Positions 1 to 5,488 of a DNA stretch of 6,557 nt are shown here, piece by piece. A program made the translations under genes and the position numbers. The DNA lies in contig DJWH01000043.1 of assembly GCA_002441525.1 (NCBI GenBank), positions 1 to 6,557 of the forward strand. The letters run 5' to 3'. Within the stretch, counting starts at the first letter, position 1; each line of letters opens with the position of its first letter. The stretch is from Acholeplasmataceae bacterium UBA6235. Its GTDB lineage: Bacteria; Bacillota_I; Bacilli_A; Acholeplasmatales; UBA5453. The notes beneath the pieces were generated by a model that worked only from the letters and a program-made list of their open reading frames with translations, ran no database searches and was not told the DNA's origin.

Positions 1-427
1 TTTTACCTCTGCGCGTGACCACGATCTAGATAAAATTAGAGGTCTGGAACTCGGTTCAGATGATTATCTCGCAAAACCCTATTCACCGAGAGAACTCATC
101 TTAAGGGTCAAAGCCATTTTAAGAAGAGCCAATCGTATGAGTCCTAACCTATTAAAATATGATAGCTATGAAATCAACATTGAAAAACGCATTATTAAAG
201 AAAACGATCAAGTGATTGAACTCACCAATAAAGAATTTGAATTGATGTTGTTCTTTGTCGAAAATAAAAACCAAGCCTTCTCTAGAGAACAAATTCTCGC
301 CCATGTTTGGGGACAAGATTATTATGGTTCCGATAGAGTCGTCGATGACCTATTAAGAAGACTTAGACAAAAAATGCCGAACCTCATGATCGAAACCATC
401 TATGGTTATGGATACCGATTGTTATAA
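1..427 (+). CDS. OmpR/PhoB-family response regulator, 3' part (5' end outside window)
   Basis: The open frame enters from the left edge (first full codon at 2) and gives 141 residues up to TAA at 425-427. The ATG at 137 is internal, not the start: the in-frame sequence before it is the end of a receiver domain. It has the conserved T-S-A switch region (visible residues 2-4) and the conserved lysine in D-Y-L-A-K-P-Y (about residue 25). After a short linker comes a winged-helix DNA-binding domain (LTNKEFELMLFF, then SREQILAHVWG, then the recognition helix region VVDDLLRRLRQK, ending in the hairpin IYGYGYRLL). The phosphorylated Asp and roughly the first 85 residues lie outside the window, judging from the usual family length of about 225-235. 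By family, it binds promoter DNA when phosphorylated by its kinase, which is almost certainly the next gene: the stop codon shares one base with that gene's ATG (TAATG). Target genes cannot be inferred. Confidence 0.93.
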   Translation, partial: FTSARDHDLDKIRGLELGSDDYLAKPYSPRELILRVKAILRRANRMSPNLLKYDSYEINIEKRIIKENDQVIELTNKEFELMLFFVENKNQAFSREQILAHVWGQDYYGSDRVVDDLLRRLRQKMPNLMIETIYGYGYRLL

Positions 428-1749
428 TGAAAAAGTTTAAACTGTCGACTCAAGTAGTCATTCTATTTACGACAGTCACCATTTTATCCTCGATGATCTT
501 TGGGTATATTTCCTGGCGAAATTACCAAACGGTTTATCTAGGATTGGCCCGTAACCAAGTAGAAACTTACTTAGAAGCGAGCATTGAATTGCCTAAAGAT
601 AGAGAAGATTATTTAGGCTACATCCTCGTGACTGTCAACCGTGTTTCCACGTTCCGTGCGGACGTGACAAACCGCATTGTATCGCCAAATGCCAACATGA
701 TGTTGGATGGAGATATCGAACGTATTAACCGTATCATTGAAGCAGCCTACCTTGGCGATTTTATCTATAGTGACTCAACAGGTATTTACTATCTAGACAT
801 ACAAGAACGTCTCATTATTGATTCTGAAACCTCAGAGTATATGATCGCTGTAATGGACAATTCATACATCGACTCCATCAAAGCTTCGACCATGCGTGAA
901 GAAGTATTGACCACATTCTTGGGAACATTCTTATCCTTCGCCATCATCGTCTTTATTGGGAATACCATCATCGCGATGTGGAGTAGACAAACCGCAGCTC
1001 GTATTAGACACATTCAAAAGGAAGTCAGTACATTTAATAAAACGGGTTATGAAAATAAGGTTCACCTCGAAGGTGAAGATGAAATCGCTGAACTCGCCAG
1101 AAGTGTTGAAGACTTACGTTTAGAGATTCGTGAAAACGAAAAAACCAAACAAGAGATGTTTCAAAACGTTTCTCACGACTTAAAAACACCGATTTCAGTC
1201 ATTCAATCTTACGCTGAAGCGATGATGGATGGTACAACCGATGTTGGGGACGCGAAAATCATCATCAAACAAACCGAAAAGCTCCAATCCAAAGTCCGTA
1301 TGTTGTTGGAACTCAATAAGATCAACAACATCGAAATGAACCACACCTTAGAAGAAGTGAATATCAAAGACATTGTCATCAATGTCATTCAAAATAATAA
1401 ACACCGATTTGGTTCGGTCGAAGTCATTACCGATTTAGACAATTCGAAATATATTGGTGTCAAAGAATATTTTTACACATCCGTTGAAAACATGATTGAT
1501 AACGCGATTCGTTACGCGAAAACCAAAATCGTTATTACAATGAAAAACGGGACCTTATCGTTTTATAACGATGGCCCCGCTATTGAAGACAAATACATTA
1601 AAGATGGATTCAAGCCTTATGAAAAAGGTTCAAAAGGCCAGTTTGGTATTGGCATGTCCATCGTGCAAAAGACGTTCAATCGATTTGGCTTTTCGCTATC
1701 GGTTGAAAATGTGGATAATGGCGTCAAATTCACGATAAAGAAGCTTTAA
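427..1749 (+). CDS. Membrane sensor histidine kinase (HAMP, HisKA, HATPase)
   Basis: 440 residues. A hydrophobic segment at about 8-30 and a second at about 162-184 flank an extracytoplasmic sensor region of about 130 residues that I cannot assign to a named family. A HAMP-like linker follows (about 186-236, with the GEDEIAELARSVEDL signature). The dimerisation helix carries the phosphoacceptor His250 in NVSHDLKTP. The ATPase domain shows the N box (N355, N359 in SVENMIDNAIRYA), a G1 box (NDGP, 381-384), an F-box-like stretch (GFKPYEKG, 394-401) and a G2 box (GQFGIGMSIV, 404-413). Residues expected for autophosphorylation are present, so it should be an active kinase for the response regulator upstream. 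I see no clear Shine-Dalgarno sequence; the TAATG overlap suggests translational coupling to that gene. The last 20 bases overlap the 3' end of the opposing HIT gene. The inducing signal is unknown. Confidence 0.95.
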   Translation: MKKFKLSTQVVILFTTVTILSSMIFGYISWRNYQTVYLGLARNQVETYLEASIELPKDREDYLGYILVTVNRVSTFRADVTNRIVSPNANMMLDGDIERINRIIEAAYLGDFIYSDSTGIYYLDIQERLIIDSETSEYMIAVMDNSYIDSIKASTMREEVLTTFLGTFLSFAIIVFIGNTIIAMWSRQTAARIRHIQKEVSTFNKTGYENKVHLEGEDEIAELARSVEDLRLEIRENEKTKQEMFQNVSHDLKTPISVIQSYAEAMMDGTTDVGDAKIIIKQTEKLQSKVRMLLELNKINNIEMNHTLEEVNIKDIVINVIQNNKHRFGSVEVITDLDNSKYIGVKEYFYTSVENMIDNAIRYAKTKIVITMKNGTLSFYNDGPAIEDKYIKDGFKPYEKGSKGQFGIGMSIVQKTFNRFGFSLSVENVDNGVKFTIKKL

Positions 1750-2149
1750 TGGCTTCTTTTCTTTTTTCGAAGTCTTGTTTGGAAATTTCGTTGACATGGT
1801 TGACCATCTTCATGTTCAACAAGTCATCGCCATGGTATCTTGGAATTAAGTGGATATGAAAGTGGAAAACGCTTTGTGATGCGAAAGCACCATTGTTACT
1901 TAAGATGTTTAAGCCATCTGGATTGAAGGCTTTTTGGATCGCTTTAGCGACTTTTGTCGCAACCGCTAGGACTTTACCAGAGAGTTCTTCAGGCATATCA
2001 AAAATCGTCTCATATTGAGCCTTTGGAACGACCAATGTATGGCCTTTGGTGGCTTGAGTGATATCTAAAAATGCGATGACGAACTCGTCTTCGTACACGA
2101 TGTGGGCAGGGATTTCTCGTTTAATGATTTTACTGAATACAGATTCCAT
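1730..2149 (-). CDS. hit: HIT-family (histidine triad) nucleotide-binding protein
   Basis: 139 residues, the usual size for a bacterial Hit/HinT-like protein. The histidine triad is clear: H96-F-H98-I-H100-L-I, preceded by GQ-like ASQSVF and followed by PRY. The N-terminal pattern (FSKIIKREIPAHIVYEDE, then AFLDITQATKGHTLVVPK) matches the Bacillus subtilis Hit branch. Family members hydrolyse nucleoside phosphoramidates and related nucleotide conjugates in the cytoplasm; the physiological substrate is usually uncertain. Three of the zinc ligands expected from the B. subtilis protein appear replaced: the two cysteines of the CxxC-like start are Ser3 and Ser6, and the following His is Gln45 (alignment from memory). 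The gene has its own extended -10 promoter and a GAGG ribosome binding site (2159-2162) 9 bases from the ATG. It ends in TGA, overlapping the convergent kinase gene by 20 bases. Confidence 0.93.
   Translation of the reverse strand: MESVFSKIIKREIPAHIVYEDEFVIAFLDITQATKGHTLVVPKAQYETIFDMPEELSGKVLAVATKVAKAIQKAFNPDGLNILSNNGAFASQSVFHFHIHLIPRYHGDDLLNMKMVNHVNEISKQDFEKRKEAIKASLS
1737..1767 (+). terminator. Probable intrinsic terminator of the two-component operon
   Basis: AAAGAAGC (1737-1744) pairs perfectly with GCTTCTTT (1752-1759) around a 7-base loop, followed by T, C and six Ts (1760-1767). The stem spans the kinase stop codon and lies inside the last codons of the opposing HIT gene. On the - strand the hairpin is followed by ATCGTG rather than a T tract, so it probably terminates mainly in the + direction. 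The stem is AT-rich, so efficiency may be modest. Confidence 0.65.
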
Positions 2150-2176
2150 ATGTTTTTTCCTCGTTTCTTTACTTAT

Positions 2177-2185
2177 ATTATATCA
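2177..2185 (-). promoter_or_regulatory. Extended -10 promoter of the HIT gene
   Basis: Read on the - strand, the sequence is TGATATAAT: a perfect TATAAT hexamer (2182 down to 2177) preceded by the TGn extension. No good -35 lies at the right distance; the best is TTTCTT at 2204-2199 with a 16-base spacer. Extended -10 promoters often tolerate a poor -35. It predicts a start near 2170 and a leader of about 20 bases carrying the GAGG ribosome binding site. Confidence 0.6.
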
Positions 2186-2264
2186 TAATCAACCCTTCAA
2201 GAAAGGTGTAGCATAGATGTTTAAATTTAACCTGAATTTTTGTTCACATTATGAGCGCTCCTGG

Positions 2265-2280
2265 TTGTTTTATAAAACAA
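2265..2280. repeat. Perfect 16-bp palindrome, candidate operator
   Basis: TTGTTTTATAAAACAA is its own reverse complement over all 16 bases. It starts on the first base of the pduL -35 hexamer and ends 4 bases before the TGn of the extended -10, the classic position of a repressor site. The outer arms TTGTT/AACAA resemble half-sites of the redox regulator Rex, but known Rex sites are 18 bp (for example TTGTTAA-N4-TTAACAA), so the arms here are 2 bp closer. The binding protein is unidentified. Confidence 0.55.
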
Positions 2281-2293
2281 AGGGTGCTATAAT
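2265..2293 (+). promoter_or_regulatory. pduL promoter (-35 TTGTTT, extended -10 TGCTATAAT)
   Basis: TTGTTT (2265-2270) is followed by a 17-base spacer and a perfect TATAAT (2288-2293), with TGC (2285-2287) completing an extended -10. This is the best sigma-A-type promoter in the window. Transcription should begin near 2300, about 18 bases before the pduL ATG. A perfect 16-bp palindrome covers the -35 and the first part of the spacer, so a bound protein would block polymerase. Confidence 0.75.
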
Positions 2294-2304
2294 GTAGCAG
2301 TAAT

Positions 2305-2310
2305 GGAGGA
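2305..2310 (+). promoter_or_regulatory. Ribosome binding site that fixes the pduL start
   Basis: GGAGGA lies 7 bases before the ATG at 2318. An upstream in-frame ATG at 2303 overlaps this site and has no ribosome binding site of its own, so 2318 is the better start. Confidence 0.8.
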
Positions 2311-2317
2311 TTATCAC

Positions 2318-2908
2318 ATGAAAAGAATACCTGTAGGCATCTCTGGTAGACATTTACACTTGACACAAGCGCACTTAGAGGTCTTGTTTGGTCAAGGTTA
2401 TCAACTCACAAAAATGAAAGATTTAAGCCAACCTGGTCAATACGCGGCAGAAGAAAAAGTCGACGTCTATAGCCCAGCTGGTAAATTGATTGCAGGAGTA
2501 CGTATCTTAGGCCCTGTCAGACCAGCATCACAAGTCGAAATCTCAAGAAGCGACGCGATTAGAGGTAAATTTGTTGCACCAGTCAGATCATCTGGTGATG
2601 TTAAAGGCTCTGGTCCTTGTAAGTTGGTTGGACCTAAGGGCGAAATCGAACTATCTGAAGGTGTCATCGTTGCTGACAGACACATTCACTTCTCTTTAGA
2701 AGATGCTGCTGAATACGGCGTCAAAGATGGCGATAAAGTTTCCATCTTCATCGACAACAGTAAAGGCGGATTACTCAACAATGTCCTTTGCCGTGTTTCA
2801 TCTAAGTATGCATTAGATTGCCACTTAGATACCGATGACGGTGCTGCATTTGAACTCAATACTGGGGATACTTGCATCTTAGTTAAATCCTACAAAATCA
2901 ACGAATAA
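2318..2908 (+). CDS. pduL: PduL-type phosphate acyltransferase (phosphotransacylase)
   Basis: 196 residues from ATG 2318. It has the PduL hallmark motifs: SGRHLHL (H12, H14), the AAEEKV region with a probable Glu ligand at 46, VRILGPVRPASQVEIS, a second histidine pair in ADRHIHF (H122, H124), and DCHLDTDDGAA with H169. By family, two such halves carry a two-metal site that interconverts acyl-CoA plus phosphate with acyl phosphate plus CoA. The protein starts directly in the catalytic domain, with no N-terminal extension of the kind that sends microcompartment PduL into shells, and no shell gene is seen nearby. I therefore infer a soluble, housekeeping phosphotransacetylase making acetyl phosphate for acetate kinase and ATP. 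It has its own strong promoter, a candidate operator, and a terminator that begins in its stop codon. The exact acyl preference (acetyl or propanoyl) cannot be read. Confidence 0.92.
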   Translation: MKRIPVGISGRHLHLTQAHLEVLFGQGYQLTKMKDLSQPGQYAAEEKVDVYSPAGKLIAGVRILGPVRPASQVEISRSDAIRGKFVAPVRSSGDVKGSGPCKLVGPKGEIELSEGVIVADRHIHFSLEDAAEYGVKDGDKVSIFIDNSKGGLLNNVLCRVSSKYALDCHLDTDDGAAFELNTGDTCILVKSYKINE

Positions 2909-2930
2909 GTCCTTCACAGGGCTTTTTCTT
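2907..2930 (+). terminator. Compact intrinsic terminator after pduL
   Basis: AAGTCC (2907-2912) pairs with GGGCTT (2919-2924), including one G-T pair, around loop TTCACA, and is followed by TTTCTT and a further pyrimidine run. The stem includes the last two bases of the pduL stop codon. Only 6 bp long, so read-through into the HD gene 40 bases downstream is likely; I see no convincing separate promoter in that gap. Confidence 0.55.
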
Positions 2931-2934
2931 CTTC

Positions 2935-2941
2935 AAGGAGG
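2935..2941 (+). promoter_or_regulatory. Strong ribosome binding site for a GTG start
   Basis: AAGGAGG, a full Shine-Dalgarno match, is 7 bases before GTG 2949. It supports this non-ATG start, as no in-frame ATG lies close by. Confidence 0.85.
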
Positions 2942-2948
2942 CTTTAGT

Positions 2949-4166
2949 GTGTTTCCTAAACTAGAACGTAAAAAAGTATTTAGAGATCCACTCTATGGTT
3001 ACATCTATGTGACCGAAGCGGTGATCTCAGATTTGATCGACACCAAAGAATTCCAAAGACTCAGACGCATCCGTCAACTCTCTGGGGTTTCGATGGTTTT
3101 TCATGGCGCAGAACATTCGAGATTCTCACACTCTTTGGGTGTATATAGCCTCGCAATGAATGTCCTAGAAGAAGTCGATATCCTAAAACAAAAACTATCT
3201 GAATACGAACAAATCGTATTTTTAGCCAGTGCTCTTTTACACGACGTCGGACACGGGCCATATTCACATGCCTTTGAACATGTTTTCAAAGTGAGACATG
3301 AAAAATCCACAGCGCTCATCATCACGGGTAAAACAGAAATCCATGAAGTGTTAAATCGATACGATGAACACTTAGCGAATGACATCGCGAGTGTCATTTT
3401 AAAGACTGGACAATTCCCCATCATCGAACAGCTCATTTCCTCACAACTCGATGTTGACCGTATGGATTATTTGGAAAGAGATGCTTTCCATACCGGTGCC
3501 GCGTATGGTCGCTTAGATAAAGATCGTATCATTCGAATGCTCACCATCGTAGACAATCAAGTGGTCTTCAAAGAAGGTGCCGTACACGCCATTGAGAACT
3601 ATTTAATGAGTCGATACCACATGTATTGGCAAGTTTACTACCATCCTGTAGCGAGAAGCTATGAAGTCATGCTAGAATCGATTTACAAACGTATTTTAGA
3701 CCTGATTAAAAGCCATCAACTCGACGATGAATATGCCGATTACTTAAAAATAATTATTGAAAATGGCTTCGAAGAAAACGCCTATTTTGAATTAGATGAC
3801 TATTATGTTAATGGCCTTATTAAGCGTTTTTCACATTGTGATGATTTGATTCTCAGCGAATTATGCAATGAATTTTTAAAACGAAAACTCTTTAAATACA
3901 TCTCTGTAAACACCAATCAAGAACAGATTTTTAAAGACATCATCGATCATAACCATTTAACCGCTTATGAATATAAAATAGATTACATTTCTCAAGCAAC
4001 TTATCTTGTCGATGAGTTCGACATCGCTGTATCGAAGATTTTGATACTTTCAAAAGACGGCGAGCTTAAAACCCTCGATCAAATCTCACCAATCATCCGT
4101 GGATTATCCACATCGGGTATTAAGTCTGATCAAAAATTATACTATAGAGACAAAACCCATGCCTGA
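2949..4166 (+). CDS. HD-domain phosphohydrolase, YwfO/SAMHD1-like (probable dNTP triphosphohydrolase)
   Basis: 405 residues, GTG start. The N-terminal pattern FRDPLYGYIYV, then EFQRLRRIRQLS, is typical of the YwfO/EF1143 branch of the HD superfamily. The metal site is intact: H61 in RFSHSLGV, H98-D99 in ALLHDVGHGPYSHAFE, and the distal Asp in LDVDRMDYLERD (168-177; D170 by analogy with SAMHD1). Known relatives in Enterococcus and human SAMHD1 cut dNTPs to deoxynucleoside and triphosphate, so a dNTP-pool role is likely; the substrate here is inferred. Residues beyond about 200 are a long, mostly helical-looking C-terminal region with no motif I can name. The gene ends in TGA and overlaps rnmV by 8 bases, making it the first gene of a four-gene run. 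In Bacillus the position before rnmV is held by a TatD-like nuclease gene instead. Confidence 0.9.
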   Translation: MFPKLERKKVFRDPLYGYIYVTEAVISDLIDTKEFQRLRRIRQLSGVSMVFHGAEHSRFSHSLGVYSLAMNVLEEVDILKQKLSEYEQIVFLASALLHDVGHGPYSHAFEHVFKVRHEKSTALIITGKTEIHEVLNRYDEHLANDIASVILKTGQFPIIEQLISSQLDVDRMDYLERDAFHTGAAYGRLDKDRIIRMLTIVDNQVVFKEGAVHAIENYLMSRYHMYWQVYYHPVARSYEVMLESIYKRILDLIKSHQLDDEYADYLKIIIENGFEENAYFELDDYYVNGLIKRFSHCDDLILSELCNEFLKRKLFKYISVNTNQEQIFKDIIDHNHLTAYEYKIDYISQATYLVDEFDIAVSKILILSKDGELKTLDQISPIIRGLSTSGIKSDQKLYYRDKTHA

Positions 4167-4698
4167 AATCATTGTGGTCGAAGGTAGACACGATTATCAA
4201 AAAATCAAAGCGGTTTTACCTGAAGTAGATATCTTAGTTACCAATGGTTCCGCCATTGAAGAATCATTCTTACAACAATTAGAACGTCTTTCTACCACAC
4301 ACGACATCATTGTGTTCGTAGACGCAGATAACGCTGGGGAAAGACTACGAAGAATTATTACCAAAAGAATCCCATCCGCTAAACACGCCTTCATTGAACG
4401 CAATCTGTCGTTATCTCACAATGAAAAGAAGGTTGGGATTGAACATGCTGACCACGATACCATTTTGGCTGCGTTACAGTTGAAACGCAGTGCGAAAGCA
4501 GGTTCAGATATCACCAAGCATTTTTTATTAGAACTCAAACTCATTGGCGAAAACGAGTCACGTAAGAAAAGACTCTTTTTGTGTGAGGCACTCAATATTG
4601 GCTATACCAATGGTAAAGGTTTATACCAAAGACTCTCTTTATTTGGTATTACCCAACAAGAAGTGAAGGAGGTACTGGATGGATATCAATCGTCCTAA
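4159..4698 (+). CDS. rnmV: Ribonuclease M5 (5S rRNA maturation)
   Basis: 179 residues from ATG 4159, close to the roughly 186 of the B. subtilis enzyme. The Toprim domain has the catalytic Glu in IIVVEGRHD (E8), the TNGSAI strand (28-33) and the metal-binding DxD in VFVDADNAGE (D55, D57). Further family landmarks are KVGIEHAD (91-98) and IGYTNGKGLYQRL (147-159). RNase M5 trims precursor 5S rRNA on the ribosomal protein L18 complex. A longer reading from GTG 4099 would add 20 residues that look unrelated and lie fully inside the HD gene, so ATG 4159 is preferred: its product begins right at the Toprim strand, like relatives. No good ribosome binding site precedes it (only AGAGA), so translation probably depends on coupling to the HD gene, which it overlaps by 8 bases. 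Confidence 0.94.
   Translation: MPEIIVVEGRHDYQKIKAVLPEVDILVTNGSAIEESFLQQLERLSTTHDIIVFVDADNAGERLRRIITKRIPSAKHAFIERNLSLSHNEKKVGIEHADHDTILAALQLKRSAKAGSDITKHFLLELKLIGENESRKKRLFLCEALNIGYTNGKGLYQRLSLFGITQQEVKEVLDGYQSS
4666..4673 (+). promoter_or_regulatory. Ribosome binding site of rsmA inside rnmV
   Basis: AAGGAGGT, a near-complete match to the 16S rRNA tail, lies within the last codons of rnmV, 5 bases before the rsmA ATG at 4679. rsmA can thus be translated strongly on its own despite overlapping rnmV. Confidence 0.8.
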
Positions 4699-5488
4699 AA
4701 AGAAGTTTGGCCAAAACTTTTTACAAAGTGATGGCATTCTCAAAAAAATCATCAGTGAATCCAAAGTCACAGAAGATGATCATGTGATTGAAATTGGTCC
4801 AGGTAGAGGGGCATTGACCAAATATTTGGTTCACGCCGCCAAGTCCTTAACCGCATTTGAAATCGATACGACGTTAACGTCATACTTAAAGCCCATTGAA
4901 GAAGCACATGATAACTTCAACGTGGTTTATCAAGACATATTAACGGTGGATTTGGATGCGTATATTCAAGAACACATTGGATCAGAAGTCAAAGTCATCG
5001 CAAACATCCCGTACTACATCACCAGCCCAATCATCTTTAAACTCTTAGAGTCCAAGATGGTGAGCGAAGCGACACTCCTCATTCAAAAAGAAGTGGCGGA
5101 CCGGATTGTTGCGAATGAAAAAACAGGGGATTACGGTTCATTGTCGATTATGATCAACTATCAAGCGGAAGTTAAAAAGTTGATTCAGGTTAAAAGAACG
5201 GCTTTTTATCCTGTCCCAAATGTAGACTCTACTGTCATTCAAATCATCAAACACAGCAAATACCAAGATTTGATTCAGAATGAAGCGCTGTTTGTGAAGT
5301 TGGTGAAAGCTGCGTTCACACAAAAGCGTAAAACGCTCCTCAATAATTTAGTAGAATTATCTGGATTATCCAAAGATGATTTACTAAACAAACTCAAATC
5401 AGTGGATTCAAATTATGATCATTTTACTCGTGCAGAAAGCTTGTCGATTGAAGATTTCATTCGACTAGCCAATGGGTGGACAATATGA
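4679..5488 (+). CDS. rsmA: 16S rRNA dimethyladenosine methyltransferase RsmA (KsgA)
   Basis: 269 residues, the usual bacterial KsgA size. The start KKKFGQNFLQSDGI (7-20) is the family signature. SAM-binding motif I is VIEIGPGRGALT (36-47), the acidic motif II residue is E61 in FEID, and the catalytic motif IV is N109-I-P-Y112 followed by YITSPIIFKLL. Later landmarks are FYPVPNVDS (176-184) and AFTQKRKTLLNNL (212-224). All key residues are present, so it should dimethylate the two adjacent adenines in the 3' terminal helix of 16S rRNA during small-subunit assembly. It follows rnmV with a 20-base overlap, the same pairing as in Bacillus, placing two rRNA maturation enzymes together. It ends in TGA, which overlaps the ispE start as ATGA. 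Confidence 0.97.
   Translation: MDINRPKKKFGQNFLQSDGILKKIISESKVTEDDHVIEIGPGRGALTKYLVHAAKSLTAFEIDTTLTSYLKPIEEAHDNFNVVYQDILTVDLDAYIQEHIGSEVKVIANIPYYITSPIIFKLLESKMVSEATLLIQKEVADRIVANEKTGDYGSLSIMINYQAEVKKLIQVKRTAFYPVPNVDSTVIQIIKHSKYQDLIQNEALFVKLVKAAFTQKRKTLLNNLVELSGLSKDDLLNKLKSVDSNYDHFTRAESLSIEDFIRLANGWTI
5474..5479 (+). promoter_or_regulatory. Weak ribosome binding site of ispE
   Basis: GGGTGG, inside the last rsmA codons, is 5 bases before ATG 5485 and 8 before ATG 5488. It overlaps the GTG at 5476, which therefore has no site of its own and is an unlikely start. Confidence 0.5.

Noticed and set aside
137..427. A separate small winged-helix protein starting at ATG 137.
   Set aside because: The frame is open to the left edge and the upstream codons encode the end of a receiver domain, so this is one truncated response regulator.
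418..433. ATTGTTATAATGAAAA, including a TGTTATAAT extended -10 motif, at the regulator-kinase junction; the same 16 bases recur at 6288-6303.
   Set aside because: A start from it would fall inside the kinase coding region, and the bases are dictated by Leu-Leu-stop-ATG-AAA. The identity with the prs promoter looks coincidental; two copies of a low-complexity 16-mer are not a repeat family.
2221..2230. TTAAATTTAA, a 10-bp palindrome in the divergent intergenic region.
   Set aside because: AT-only symmetry is expected by chance in such sequence; no link to either promoter position.
2253..2260. GAGCGCTC, an 8-bp palindrome upstream of the pduL -35.
   Set aside because: Too short to support an operator alone, and the flanking bases do not extend the symmetry.
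2265..2280. Calling the pduL palindrome a definite Rex site.
   Set aside because: Arm sequence is similar, but the spacing is 2 bp shorter than known 18-bp Rex sites and no rex gene is in the window.
3061..3436. Long reverse-strand reading frames inside the HD gene.
   Set aside because: They lie opposite a gene with intact family motifs and have no recognisable motif or credible ribosome binding site; they are shadows.
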